NCBI GenBank assembly: GCA_913774355.1 | Contig: CAJYGB010000024.1 | Span: 1 to 61,286 of the forward strand | Direction: 5' to 3' | Source of the DNA: an uncultured Chryseobacterium sp. | Lineage (GTDB): Bacteria; Bacteroidota; Bacteroidia; Flavobacteriales; Weeksellaceae | Length of the DNA stretch: 61,286 nucleotides | Shown here: positions 25,995-37,554 of the stretch, one piece after another | Position numbering within the stretch: the first letter of the stretch is position 1 | Layout of the letters: the number at the start of each line of letters is the position of its first letter | Notes under the pieces: model-generated | The model's database searches: none | Told to the model about the DNA's origin: nothing | What the model saw: only the letters and a program-made list of their open reading frames with translations | Translations under genes and position numbers: made by a program

Positions 25995-26192
25995 TTTTCA
26001 TCTCTGTTATCCAGGAATATTTACACGACTTAATATCACACTTGGAAGGCCTAATACATTCAATGAATGCTTCCGGCATCACCAGACACTATCGCAGGAT
26101 AAGAATACTTACACTTGAATCCAGATATTCTCATCATAATCAGCTCCCTTGCTACCAAGCATTACATTTAATACTATTAAAAACAATTATCT

Positions 26193-26510
26193 ATGAAGCA
26201 TCCAAACTATAAAAAAATTTATGCCGATATGATTACCATGAAGTTTCCCGATAAGCAGGAAATCTGCAGGAGCATACTCGACAAATCGAAACTAAGCACC
26301 ATTGATATCATCGATCTACAAAAGAAAATATTCGGAATAAATAATATTTCAATGGGGCAGTCTAATCAGCGCTATAAATCCTACGACAAATCTACGATAC
26401 TGAAAATCTTGGACTATCAAAAGAAGAACGGACTTAACAATAATGAACTGGCCAGACATTTTAATCTAAGCAGAAATACCGTAGCCAAATGGAAAAAACT
26501 GTTTCAGTAA
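26193..26510 (+). CDS. HTH protein of the 'YKKIYxDMI' Chryseobacterium family
   Basis: 105 residues. Starts MKHPNYKKIYADMITMKFPD, has a middle LSTIDIIDLQKKIFG and ends in a helix-turn-helix LKILDYQKKNGLNNNELARH - FNLSRNTVAKWKKLF, of the type used by transposase subunits and regulators. Proteins with this exact layout recur in many copies in Chryseobacterium genomes; their job is not established. It stands alone with 230 AT-rich bases before the next gene. Confidence 0.7.
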   Translation: MKHPNYKKIYADMITMKFPDKQEICRSILDKSKLSTIDIIDLQKKIFGINNISMGQSNQRYKSYDKSTILKILDYQKKNGLNNNELARHFNLSRNTVAKWKKLFQ

Positions 26511-26741
26511 TCTGCATTTTTAAAAAATCTTTCACACATTTATTATAAGCAGAGAATCTAATAAAGTTTAATATAAACGGATTGTATTTTAATCTTATTG
26601 AAATCAAGAAGCTATATCTTACGATCTTAATCCATCCGTTGCAATTATTAATTTTCGTACGATCGAAACAAAACAAATATTTCATGACTTTTATCATTAA
26701 TCCCATAAATTTCCTTATTTTTCGGACTAAATTCGGTTTCA

Positions 26742-28022
26742 TTGAAAGCAAAAAAAATTTATGGGCAACTCTATTTTCAGGTGGTTGTCGCTATTGTGGC
26801 AGGGATACTTTTAGGCAGGTTTTATCCCGAACTGGGTGAAAAGATGAAACCTTTGGGCGACGGATTTATCAAACTAGTGAAAATGATCATCGCCCCGGTT
26901 ATCTTCATTACTTTGACCCTGGGAATTGCTCATATGACCGACCTAAAGAAAGTGGGAAGAATTGCCGTAAAAGCGATGATTTATTTCCTGACCTTCTCCA
27001 CTTTAGCTTTAATTATCGGGCTTATCGTAGGAAATATTTTACAGCCCGGACATGGCTTAAATGTTGATCCTGCTACCCTTTCCGGGGATGTTTCCCAATA
27101 CCAGCAAAAGGCTCATGAGTCTACCCTAACCGGTTTTATCATGAATATCATCCCGGAAACCCTATTCAGTCCGCTGGTTGGCGAAAATATCCTGCAGGTT
27201 CTTCTGGTGGCGATCCTGATGGGTGTTGCCCTGGTTTTAACGAAAGAAAAAAGTGGTAAGATAACAGCATTTTTACAGGATCTCTCCACACCTATTTTCA
27301 AAATCGTGCATATGCTGATGAAGCTTGCCCCCATTGGTGCCTTCGGTGCGATGGCATTTACCATTGGTAAATACGGGCTTCATTCGGTTCTGAATCTGAT
27401 CTATTTGGTCGGCACATTTTACATTACCTCTGCCCTATTCGTGGTTTTGGTATTAGGAGCGGTAGCTTGGTACAACGGTTTCAATATCTTTAAACTGATG
27501 TATTATTTAAAGGAAGAACTTCTGCTTGTATTGGGAACAAGTTCTTCGGAATCCGCTCTTCCGGGACTTATGGAGAAACTGGAAAAAGCAGGATGTTCCA
27601 AAGCCATTGTCGGCCTGGTGGTTCCGACCGGATATTCTTTTAATCTGGATGGCACCAATATTTACATGACTCTAGCTTCCCTGTTTATTGCGCAGGCTTT
27701 AAATATCCATCTGCCGATTGAAAAACAGATCATTCTTCTTTTGGTTGCCATGCTGAGTTCCAAAGGGGCTGCCGGCGTTACCGGAGCCGGATTCGTTACC
27801 TTAGCCGCCACGCTGGCTGTTGTCCCCGAAATTCCGATTGCCGGAATGACCCTGATCTTAGGAATCGATAAATTTATGAGTGAGTGCCGTGCCCTGACGA
27901 ATGTTATCGGGAATTCCGTAGCAACGGTTGTAATAGCCAATTGGGAAAAGCAACTGGACAAAGAACAGCTTCAATATTGCCTGGACCATCCGGGCGAGGT
28001 GGAGAAAAAACTGGAAGTGTAA
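26742..28022 (+). CDS. Dicarboxylate/amino acid:cation symporter (DctA/GltP family)
   Basis: 426 residues from a TTG start (26742; [21 protein letters not shown]). No in-frame ATG was found close upstream, and the sequence before TTG does not extend the family. Eight membrane helices plus the two re-entrant loops: [11 protein letters not shown] (serine-rich HP1) and the TM7-HP2 region [12 protein letters not shown] and [17 protein letters not shown], followed by [18 protein letters not shown], the substrate-binding helix. All binding motifs are present. It takes up C4-dicarboxylates or glutamate/aspartate with Na+ or H+. Confidence 0.92.
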   Translation: MKAKKIYGQLYFQVVVAIVAGILLGRFYPELGEKMKPLGDGFIKLVKMIIAPVIFITLTLGIAHMTDLKKVGRIAVKAMIYFLTFSTLALIIGLIVGNILQPGHGLNVDPATLSGDVSQYQQKAHESTLTGFIMNIIPETLFSPLVGENILQVLLVAILMGVALVLTKEKSGKITAFLQDLSTPIFKIVHMLMKLAPIGAFGAMAFTIGKYGLHSVLNLIYLVGTFYITSALFVVLVLGAVAWYNGFNIFKLMYYLKEELLLVLGTSSSESALPGLMEKLEKAGCSKAIVGLVVPTGYSFNLDGTNIYMTLASLFIAQALNIHLPIEKQIILLLVAMLSSKGAAGVTGAGFVTLAATLAVVPEIPIAGMTLILGIDKFMSECRALTNVIGNSVATVVIANWEKQLDKEQLQYCLDHPGEVEKKLEV

Positions 28023-28285
28023 AAATACCCGGATTGATTCCTATCTGGATTCACACCGGAATGACAAAGATGCTGGAGAAATGTAAGCTCAAAATTTCAA
28101 CGCCCTGTTTGTCCCGAAGGAAACCTCAACATAGTAGTAGAGAGCAGCACAGAATGATTCGCGTCTGGTATACTAAGAAAGCCGTAGATTGATTCACCGA
28201 AGCCAAAGAAAAACTGAGCGTTTTATATTTTGAGGTTCGATGAAATTCTACAGAAGTGCCGTTTCAACGAGCCGGAAGAGAATGA
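28023..28285. repeat. Decayed extragenic repeats between convergent genes
   Basis: Contains 'CACCGGAATGACAAA' (around 28054) and 'AGAGCAGCACAGAATGATTC' (28141-28160). Related pieces occur at 60550 and 60820 in the terminal intergenic region. No coding content or terminator recognised. Confidence 0.45.
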
Positions 28286-29137
28286 TCAAATCAAAATATT
28301 CAAGCTCGCAGGCTGTACCTTTACATGAATGGGAGATTTTATTTTGTTGAATTCCCCGTCGAGGTGCCAGTTTTTGGTATTGACTTTAAATTCAATTTCT
28401 GAAATGGGCAGATAAGTAATGTAATCATCTTCCTTCAGTTTTTTGGTGAACATCCTGAAAGCAAAAAGCGGTGAATAGGTAAGCGGAAATTTTTTCACCA
28501 GTACCATGTCTACCAGCCCGTCGCTTTTGCTCGCGTGCGGCGCAATATAAGCATTGTTTCCGAACTGCCGTGTATTGGCGATGTTTACCATCAGGTATTT
28601 CCCGTTGTGCTGCTTGTATTCTTCACTGAAAAACTTAAGCTTGATCGGCTTATAGCTGAAAAAAGTCCGGAGTGAAACCTTAATATAGTTTTTAAATCCT
28701 CTTGTTGTTTTTTCAAATTCTTTTACCACCTTCCCGTCGAACCCGGTTCCGGAGACATTGATGGAAAGCCTGCCGTTTACGGTGAATGTATCTATTTTCC
28801 TGGATTTTTTAGCCCTGATCTTACCCAGCAGCTCATCCAGGTTTTTACTAAACTGGGTTTCGTTGGAAAACCCGTTTCCTGAGCCTGCAGGGAAGATGGC
28901 CAGAATCTTTTCGGTACCGATGAGGTTCGCGGCTACCGTAGAAATGGTTCCGTCCCCTCCGATCGCTACAAACAGATCAACCGTTTCAAAATGGTTCCGG
29001 ATAAATTCATCGGTTCCAGCAATAGAATCTGAAATGAAATACAAAGGATCTTTTACCTTCGATTTCAGTTCATTGAGAAACGGCTGATAGTTTTTCTTTG
29101 CCGAAAAAGGATTGATGATGAAGGCTGTTTTTTCCAT
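28286..29137 (-). CDS. Diacylglycerol kinase-family lipid kinase
   Basis: 283 residues from MEKTAFIINPFSAKK (ATG 29137); a longer reading adds 13 residues that do not fit the family. The catalytic-domain motifs are IINPFSAKKN, VAIGGDGTIS (GGDGT nucleotide loop) and IFPAGSGNGFSNE. The C-terminal part is a beta-sandwich with the SDGLVDMVLV motif. These soluble enzymes phosphorylate diacylglycerol or other lipid alcohols at the inner membrane (YegS/DgkB-like). The exact lipid is not deducible. Confidence 0.88.
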   Translation of the reverse strand: MEKTAFIINPFSAKKNYQPFLNELKSKVKDPLYFISDSIAGTDEFIRNHFETVDLFVAIGGDGTISTVAANLIGTEKILAIFPAGSGNGFSNETQFSKNLDELLGKIRAKKSRKIDTFTVNGRLSINVSGTGFDGKVVKEFEKTTRGFKNYIKVSLRTFFSYKPIKLKFFSEEYKQHNGKYLMVNIANTRQFGNNAYIAPHASKSDGLVDMVLVKKFPLTYSPLFAFRMFTKKLKEDDYITYLPISEIEFKVNTKNWHLDGEFNKIKSPIHVKVQPASLNILI

Positions 29138-29181
29138 TGATGCAAAAATAAAAAATGCTTCCTGATCCGGAAGCATTAATA

Positions 29182-30009
29182 TTAGTTAATTTTCATTCTT
29201 TTCATAAATTCAGGATTCAGCGTTCCTTTCAGATCGCCCCATGAAACAGGAATCGTAATATCTCCTGCCGCAAAAGCTGCGATTTCGTAAGGGCTGTAAT
29301 GGAAATACAGGTTTTTGTTATCGAAATAGAAATTTTCCGTTGCCGGGATCTTATCCACCAGCAGCATTTCGGAATTGTTCACCTCCCCTTTGTTATCGGT
29401 GGTTCCGCTGTTTATTCTATTGATGTTTTTCATAAGCAGTGCCTCCAGCTTATTGACAGGCATAGCCGTAATGTCTTTCAGCACTACCCTTTTCTTATTT
29501 TTCAGGTCGAAAACCCTTTCGGAAAAACCGTAATTATCGTGAGCCCCGCCTGAATACGATCCCCAGACGTATTCAATATGTAAATAATCATTACTATTTG
29601 ATTTTATATTCATTCCGCGATCCTCGTACCATTCCTGCGCAAAGGTAAGATCGGAACCCCAGTCTTTGGAATCTTTCCTGATCTGGTTGAAATACTCGTT
29701 TTTACTTTTCTGAAGGTAATTACGAAGCCCGTTTTTAGAGAAGTCGCTTATATTTTTTTCGGTAAAATAAATGCTGTCCAGCAACGTCTTATCTTTCAGA
29801 GTTGGGAAAACCAGCATTCTGGATGAATATTTTACGCTGAGAGAATCGTTAATTTTAATGGAATCATTAATCTTAACAGAGTCTACGGTAAATCTTTCCG
29901 CTTCAACAGCTTCGGTATTACCGGCTACGGTATTGTTGTTTTCCGTTTTTTTACAGGCTGACACGGCCAGCAGGGAAGAAATAGCCAGAACGGCAATAAT
30001 GTTTTTCAT
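29182..30009 (-). CDS. DUF3298 (RsiV-type) domain lipoprotein
   Basis: 275 residues from MKNIIAVLAISSLLAV (ATG 30009), with lipobox VSA-C at about residue 18; a start nine codons upstream would spoil the signal. After a Ser/Asp/Lys-rich linker come the DUF4163-like part (MLVFPTLKDKTLLDSIYFTE) and the DUF3298 part (YVWGSYSGGAHDNYGFSERV, FYFDNKNLYFHYSPYEIAAF, ITIPVSWGDLKG). This domain pair is found in anti-sigma factor RsiV, where it binds lysozyme, and in many stand-alone lipoproteins. Function here is unknown. Confidence 0.82.
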   Translation of the reverse strand: MKNIIAVLAISSLLAVSACKKTENNNTVAGNTEAVEAERFTVDSVKINDSIKINDSLSVKYSSRMLVFPTLKDKTLLDSIYFTEKNISDFSKNGLRNYLQKSKNEYFNQIRKDSKDWGSDLTFAQEWYEDRGMNIKSNSNDYLHIEYVWGSYSGGAHDNYGFSERVFDLKNKKRVVLKDITAMPVNKLEALLMKNINRINSGTTDNKGEVNNSEMLLVDKIPATENFYFDNKNLYFHYSPYEIAAFAAGDITIPVSWGDLKGTLNPEFMKRMKIN

Positions 30010-30036
30010 ATTCTTAATTTTCCTTCTAATATGCAA

Positions 30037-30061
30037 AAACCATTCAAAAAATGAATGGTTT
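30037..30061 (-). terminator. Terminator after the DUF3857 gene pair
   Basis: A 10-bp perfect stem (30037-30046 with 30052-30061), loop AAAAA. On the minus strand it ends in a T-rich run (30035-30039). It separates the pair from the DUF3298 gene. Confidence 0.65.
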
Positions 30062-30088
30062 CGGATTTATTTTTATAAAGTACGTTTT

Positions 30089-32020
30089 TTATTTCTTCAC
30101 CAGGCTGATGACCTGGTTTTCCTGTTTGGAGGCAACACCCCAGATCTGCTTAAATGCAGGATAATATTCTTTAGGATAATTGGGGCTTAGAATTTTTGTG
30201 GTAGAAATTACTTCAATCCTGTTTCCCTTCTGCTCTGCGATGTAGCTGTATTCGATCTCCTTATCGTCCGTAACGATTTTTTTGTTCTTCGGCATTTCTT
30301 CAACGGCATAGCCTTCGGGAATCTCAAAAATAATCTTTTTTATTTTGGTAAAAGGCGAAACAAAATCAATCAGGTATTTCCGTTCTTCCGTCTGGTCGAA
30401 TTCATTGGAATTTTTATTAAGGAACAGCATCGGGTTGATGATCATTTTCTTCCCGATCCTGTCGATCAGGTTATCGGAAGAAAACTTCATCGTACTTTCA
30501 AAATCCCCATTTTCAAACACTTTGGAATCGATGTCCGTAAAATCGATAGCGAAATTTTCCTTGTATTGTTTCTTATACTTATCGGCGTTGTCATCATAGC
30601 TTTCCTTAGCGAACATCGCGTACGTTCCGGTATCTTTATCCGAATATATCCCGGATATACTTCCGTCGGCATTTAGCTTAGCCTCTGCGGTAAGATATGT
30701 AAAACTCGTTTTGGCATTGACCATGGACAACTGCTGAACTTTTTCTTTTGCCATCAGGATTCCGAATTCATTCCAGTCTCTCGGGGGCAGCTGGTCCATC
30801 GAAGATTGCTTTGAAGTGGCATCAAACAGATGGAATCCGTCTTTGGTCTGGATCGCGGCAATCACAAAATTCATATTGGAAACATTGGGCGAAGCGATGT
30901 TGATGAGTCCGTGGTTTACCGTAGAAATGGCAAGGGGATCTGCTTTAATTCCCGCTTCACGAAGCATCATCACCAGAAAAAGATTGATTTCTGCAGCATT
31001 CCCTGTTTTGGTCTCAATCATTTTTTTAATCCCGTCTTCTACATATAATCCTCTGTCATTATTCCAGGTAAAGGTATTTTTAACATATTTAAATATAGCA
31101 TTGGCTTTTTCAACCTCATTGGAAATCCCTGAAATTCCGGCCGGCATATTGTCTTTTGCAAATCTTGTTTTCTTCAATTCGCCGCCAAAATCTTCATTAT
31201 CATACAGCCTTTCCTTAATCTGCTCCCATGAAGAAGAATACAGCTTCAGTTCCCGGAAATTGGTGGAATGCAGTTCAGCCGCGATTTTCGTCCTGTAATT
31301 ACGGTCATTTCGTACGAATTTTTCCGTTTTGAAACCTTTTACATTTTCATATCCGAAACGGTAGGTCCTGTAATTTGTGCCATACATTGTTCTTTCGTCC
31401 ACTTCCCTGTATTTCGGAGTTAAGAAACCTGTATAATTTACGTTATAGGAAATGTTGGACGGGCTGTCCAGTACATATTCCGTATACAAAGAAGGAGTAT
31501 CTGTTTCAATCATGATTTCCGGAATGACAAACAGGAACGGAGAAGTTACTTCATACTGATATTCAATCACGGATCCGTTTTTCACATTGGGAAATGCAAA
31601 TTTGGTAACCGAGACATATTTGCTTTCCTTGCTCTTATATTTTGAACTTTTATCAACTTTCGTAGCAACGGACGCTCCATTTTCGAGATTATACGTAAAA
31701 GCCTTTATTTTTGAAAGCGTTTCCTGTTCGCTTCCACCCTGATATAAAGGGACTTCCAGGTTCAGCCAATCTTCCGCCTTATCTTTGTCATAGATTTTCA
31801 CCCTGTAAAAAGCCTGCTTGATAAGATTCCCGGTATTGTTGTCGATACTGAAGTGTAAGGATTTATATATAATTTCCGCAGGTGCATTTTCGTCCAGCGT
31901 GGATTTTTGTCTAGATAAATCTGCCTCATTGAGCTTGGGATATTCGAGAAATGCATGTTTCTGCGCATCAATAAACATGAAGTTCATTGAGTATACAGCA
32001 ATTAGAAATAATTTTTTCAT
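30089..32020 (-). CDS. DUF3857/transglutaminase-like protein with missing catalytic Cys
   Basis: 643 residues, exported (signal ending FIDA-Q). Residues 30-230 are a DUF3857 beta-domain (NGSVIEYQYEVTSPF). A transglutaminase-like core follows at about 300-430: AIFKYVKNTFTWNN, then KTGNAAEINLFLVMMLREAG, STVNHG, and HLFDATSK. In active members the second motif is 'G-D/N-C-K/A'; here Ala replaces Cys, so it is probably a binding rather than a cross-linking or protease protein. It lies one base after its upstream homologue (32022-33914), an ancient tandem duplication. Envelope role inferred. Confidence 0.8.
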   Translation of the reverse strand: MKKLFLIAVYSMNFMFIDAQKHAFLEYPKLNEADLSRQKSTLDENAPAEIIYKSLHFSIDNNTGNLIKQAFYRVKIYDKDKAEDWLNLEVPLYQGGSEQETLSKIKAFTYNLENGASVATKVDKSSKYKSKESKYVSVTKFAFPNVKNGSVIEYQYEVTSPFLFVIPEIMIETDTPSLYTEYVLDSPSNISYNVNYTGFLTPKYREVDERTMYGTNYRTYRFGYENVKGFKTEKFVRNDRNYRTKIAAELHSTNFRELKLYSSSWEQIKERLYDNEDFGGELKKTRFAKDNMPAGISGISNEVEKANAIFKYVKNTFTWNNDRGLYVEDGIKKMIETKTGNAAEINLFLVMMLREAGIKADPLAISTVNHGLINIASPNVSNMNFVIAAIQTKDGFHLFDATSKQSSMDQLPPRDWNEFGILMAKEKVQQLSMVNAKTSFTYLTAEAKLNADGSISGIYSDKDTGTYAMFAKESYDDNADKYKKQYKENFAIDFTDIDSKVFENGDFESTMKFSSDNLIDRIGKKMIINPMLFLNKNSNEFDQTEERKYLIDFVSPFTKIKKIIFEIPEGYAVEEMPKNKKIVTDDKEIEYSYIAEQKGNRIEVISTTKILSPNYPKEYYPAFKQIWGVASKQENQVISLVKK

Positions 32021-32021
32021 G

Positions 32022-33914
32022 TTAAATTTTAGAAATTAAAATTTTTGAATTGTCGATGTTAATCGTTTTCTTCCTGAAACTGACGTAATCGTTGTATTTT
32101 TCTTTCGGATACAATCCTTTATTGATTCTGATGGTACGGCTTACTTTCAGCTCTTCTCCATTCTTCACAAAGCTGAGCTTGTAAGTCCCGAATTCTGAAT
32201 TCAGCGTTACGTTTTCAGGGAGTTCTTCTATTTTATAATTTTTGGGAATGGCAAAACTGATTTCGTATTCATCTTCAAAAGACTGTCTCAGCTCGAATGG
32301 CAACGCTCTTTTTTCATCTGCTTTGTACACATTGTCGGAATAAATCGGCACTGCTCTGAAGATCATGCTGCTTCCTGCATTTTTGGAATAATTGTTTGCT
32401 TTGAAATCAAGATCGAACTTCGCAACGGCATTGTCTTTATCATTCAGGAAATTCTTCAGTTCGATTTTTTCGAAATGCAGGACATCAAGAAGGTTTTTTA
32501 CGGCTTCGTTCCTGTCTTTCGGCGACATGGTTGCCAACGCAAGGTTGTTGTCGTATTGGATCCCGGTATAGGCAAAGTTTCCTTCTCCCGAGATGCTGTT
32601 GTCTTCATTCAGTTTTATTTTAAGAAGCTGTTTTTCTTTGCTTTGATCTGCCGTATATACCGGCGTCTCGATTAGTTCGATTCCGCTTTTCCGAATGGAA
32701 AGAACATTCCGGTCGGTCGTATTATAGCTTAAATGATTGAATGCCACCTGCTGGGAAGTATTTTCCAGCCAAATATTTCCTTTTTCGGTTGGAACCATGA
32801 GAATGACGTGGTTGCCTCCCATTTTCGGAAAGTCCTTATCAAATGAAACCGGTGAAGAACCGGAATTGACCACCGAATAATACGACAGAATCCCCGCTTC
32901 ATCCAGCAGTGTTTTCATGTAGTTGGTCAGACCTTTACAGTCACCATATCCTTTTTTCTGAACTTCATCCGGAAGCATCGGCTGCCATCCGCCGATTCCC
33001 AGTGCCACGAAAATATACCGTGTTTTGGCCTGCATGTACTGGTAGAGCTTTTTTACTTTTTCTTCTTTGGTTCCCTGAAGATTCAATGCGGCAACTTCCG
33101 CCTTAATAGCAGGTGTAGACAAAGAAACAGGCTGCAAAATACTGTTGTAATACCATGAACCGAAATCGCTCCAGCTGTTGATGCTGCCCTGTTTTCCTTC
33201 AAGGTTAAACTTCGTCAGCGCAAAGCTTACTTTCGGTAAAATTTTTATCGGTTGCGGGGATAAAAAAGCCTCTTCAATAGCCGGAACATTTTTATATGCA
33301 TATATTTTCTCACCTGCATTATCACTTTCGGAAACCGATGTGTAATTGTATGCGGAAGGATAGGTTTTGGTTTTAAGTTCGATCCCGGATTTGTTGATAA
33401 TCTTCATCTGTGCTTCCTCCAGGGAAACATTATTGGACCTAAAAGGGAGAAAATCCGGTATAAAAACGGTATTGTCATCACCCAACTGGTAAGAAAATTC
33501 AACCGTGTACGGATATTGGGTCGGCGTGTAAGATAAAGCCATTACCCGGTTGTCCGAATAAAAAGTCCCCTGATTGTTATTGGCAAAATCCCCAAAGTCC
33601 GATTTGGAAAACGATTTAATCTTCTTCCCGCCCTCATCATAAATATTCACTTTAACATCCGAAATGCTGTTCCCTTTATCATATGGAATAAAAACGAGCG
33701 CATTATCATCCCCATCTTTGGTAAGAACGGTGGTTACTGTATAAAACTGGTATTTTATGTCATCAATTTTGTTGATCTGAACAGTCGTGAAATCTTTCCG
33801 GATTACGGCGTCTGCATTTTTCTTAAGATTTTCAGGAATTGCAGAAACGGGAAAGTTCTGCGTGTGGTAAAAAGAGGCTATCGAAAGGGCTCCAATACAA
33901 AGGATTTTCATCAT
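32022..33914 (-). CDS. DUF3857 and transglutaminase-like domain protein
   Basis: 630 residues with a signal peptide (from MMKILCIGALSIASFYHTQ). DUF3857 domain first (QINKIDDIKYQFYTVTTVLT, SYTPTQYPYTVEFSYQLGDD), then a transglutaminase-like core: LYQYMQAKTRYIFVALGIGG, KKGYGDCKGLTNYMKTLLDE with the catalytic Cys, MGGNHVILMVP with the His, and WLENTSQ in place of the usual W-D-T. The Cys-His pair is kept and Asp is replaced by Asn/Glu. Substrate and role are unknown; such proteins are very common in Bacteroidota. First gene of the pair. Confidence 0.85.
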   Translation of the reverse strand: MMKILCIGALSIASFYHTQNFPVSAIPENLKKNADAVIRKDFTTVQINKIDDIKYQFYTVTTVLTKDGDDNALVFIPYDKGNSISDVKVNIYDEGGKKIKSFSKSDFGDFANNNQGTFYSDNRVMALSYTPTQYPYTVEFSYQLGDDNTVFIPDFLPFRSNNVSLEEAQMKIINKSGIELKTKTYPSAYNYTSVSESDNAGEKIYAYKNVPAIEEAFLSPQPIKILPKVSFALTKFNLEGKQGSINSWSDFGSWYYNSILQPVSLSTPAIKAEVAALNLQGTKEEKVKKLYQYMQAKTRYIFVALGIGGWQPMLPDEVQKKGYGDCKGLTNYMKTLLDEAGILSYYSVVNSGSSPVSFDKDFPKMGGNHVILMVPTEKGNIWLENTSQQVAFNHLSYNTTDRNVLSIRKSGIELIETPVYTADQSKEKQLLKIKLNEDNSISGEGNFAYTGIQYDNNLALATMSPKDRNEAVKNLLDVLHFEKIELKNFLNDKDNAVAKFDLDFKANNYSKNAGSSMIFRAVPIYSDNVYKADEKRALPFELRQSFEDEYEISFAIPKNYKIEELPENVTLNSEFGTYKLSFVKNGEELKVSRTIRINKGLYPKEKYNDYVSFRKKTINIDNSKILISKI

Positions 33915-33931
33915 GGCTATTAAAATTATGG

Positions 33932-33960
33932 CAAAAATAACAAAATATAATAACTGTCAA
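33932..33960 (-). promoter_or_regulatory. Promoter of the DUF3857 gene pair
   Basis: On the minus strand TTG (complement of 33958-33960), 18-base spacer, TATTTTTG (complement of 33932-33939). Start codon 17 bases further. Confidence 0.7.
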
Positions 33961-34002
33961 AATACTTTTTTATTGTTTTACTCATAAGATAGGTAGGGAC
34001 AA

Positions 34003-34032
34003 AAAAAAGACTTCATTGCTGAAGTCTTTTTT
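34003..34032 (-). terminator. Terminator after gyrB
   Basis: A 13-bp perfect stem (34003-34015 with 34020-34032), loop TTGC, flanked by A- and T-runs. Confidence 0.88.
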
Positions 34033-34049
34033 AGATATATCAAATACAA

Positions 34050-36053
<2,004 letters not shown>

Positions 36054-36214
36054 TTAAAATATGTCAAAAAAGACAGCATTTTCCGATAAATAAAAAGGAG
36101 TATTTTATTTAAAAAATATCAAAGTTAAGATCTATTTCTCAAATGATTGCTGTTGTAAATCATACGGTGCTTCTCCAATTTATACGTACCTTTAATTACC
36201 CAAAAATTCAATTC

Positions 36215-37552
36215 ATGGACGACTTTCTTGCAGCCCGCGCCCAGATGGCCATGTCACTGGGATTTCATATCATTTTTTCCTGTGTCGGTATGGTGATGCC
36301 TTTTCTTATGGCTTTTGCGCACTGGAAGTATTTAAAAACAAAAGATGAAGTCTACAAGGGATTAACGAAAGCCTGGAGCAAAGGCGTAGCGATTCTCTTT
36401 GCAACAGGTGCGGTTTCCGGAACCATGCTTTCTTTTGAGCTCGGACTTCTCTGGCCTCAATTCATGAAACACGCCGGGCCGATTTTCGGAATGCCTTTTT
36501 CGCTGGAAGGAACCGCTTTCTTCATAGAAGCCATAGCCATTGGCTTTTTCCTGTATGGATGGGACCGGTTCAATAAATGGTTCCACTGGTTCTGTGGATT
36601 TTTGGTAGGGCTGAGCGGACTGGTTTCGGGTATTCTCGTGGTTGCTGCCAATGCCTGGATGAATTCTCCCGCAGGATTCGATTACATCAATGGGGAATAT
36701 GTAAATATAGATCCTATAAAAGCGATGTTTAATGAGGCGTGGTTCTCACAGGCACTGCACATGACGGTAGCTGCCTTTTGTGCCACAGGGTTTGCCGTTG
36801 CGGGGGTTCACGCTTTTATGATCCTGAAAAAAAAGAATGTGGAATTCCATACGAAAGCATTTAAAATTGCAGCAGGATTTGCCCTGATCGGAGCATTCGG
36901 AGCACCTTTAAGCGGCGATACCGCAGCTAAGTCAGTGGCTGAACGGCAGCCAATCAAATTAGCGGCGATGGAAGCTCATTTTGAAACAGAAAAAGGAGCG
37001 GCTTTCGTCATCGGCGGAATTCCCGATGAAAAGAAAGAAGAAATAAAATATGCCCTCAAAATCCCGAAGCTCTTAAGCTTCCTTGTAAGCAGCGATTTCA
37101 ACAGCGAAGTAAAAGGCCTTAAGGACTTCCCAAAAAACGAATGGCCTCCGGTAGCGGTAGTGCATTACGCCTTTCAGACCATGATTTTCTTTGGGGGTAT
37201 TATGATCATCATCGGAGCTCTTTTTTTATATGCAACGTTTTTCAAAAAAGAATGGCTGACCGAAAGCTGGCTGCTGAAAACCTTTTTAATCGCGACACCT
37301 TTTGGATATATTGCCCTGGAAGCCGGCTGGACGGTAACCGAAGTGGGACGGCAACCGTGGATTATCTACGGAATCATGCGCACGGTGGACGCTGTAACAC
37401 CAATGCCGGGTATCCAGTATTCGTTTTATTTCTTTACAGCAGTTTTCGCTTCTCTCTCCCTTCTGATGGCCTTTCTATTAAGTCGTCAGATCAAAATGGT
37501 CCCGAAATTATATGATCCGAATGATCCTAATTTTAACCCTAAAAGCAAATAA
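36215..37552 (+). CDS. cydA: Cytochrome bd quinol oxidase subunit I
   Basis: 445 residues from MDDFLAARAQMAMSLGFHII (ATG 36215); an ATG 72 bases upstream adds an unrelated tail. It oxidises menaquinol and reduces oxygen with hemes b558, b595 and d. His18 in SLGFHII is a heme ligand, and GWTVTEVGRQPW is the signature of the family. The periplasmic Q-loop is of the short type. Nine membrane helices are visible. Followed after two bases by cydB. Confidence 0.95.
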   Translation: MDDFLAARAQMAMSLGFHIIFSCVGMVMPFLMAFAHWKYLKTKDEVYKGLTKAWSKGVAILFATGAVSGTMLSFELGLLWPQFMKHAGPIFGMPFSLEGTAFFIEAIAIGFFLYGWDRFNKWFHWFCGFLVGLSGLVSGILVVAANAWMNSPAGFDYINGEYVNIDPIKAMFNEAWFSQALHMTVAAFCATGFAVAGVHAFMILKKKNVEFHTKAFKIAAGFALIGAFGAPLSGDTAAKSVAERQPIKLAAMEAHFETEKGAAFVIGGIPDEKKEEIKYALKIPKLLSFLVSSDFNSEVKGLKDFPKNEWPPVAVVHYAFQTMIFFGGIMIIIGALFLYATFFKKEWLTESWLLKTFLIATPFGYIALEAGWTVTEVGRQPWIIYGIMRTVDAVTPMPGIQYSFYFFTAVFASLSLLMAFLLSRQIKMVPKLYDPNDPNFNPKSK

Positions 37553-37554
37553 TC

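Noticed and set aside
25991..26212. 73-codon frame between the small gene and the HTH gene
   Set aside because: Non-ATG start, overlaps its neighbours at both ends, composition without protein-like pattern.
26582..26839. 85-codon frame before the symporter
   Set aside because: Overlaps the symporter start in another frame; low-complexity Phe/Ile/Leu content from AT-rich DNA.
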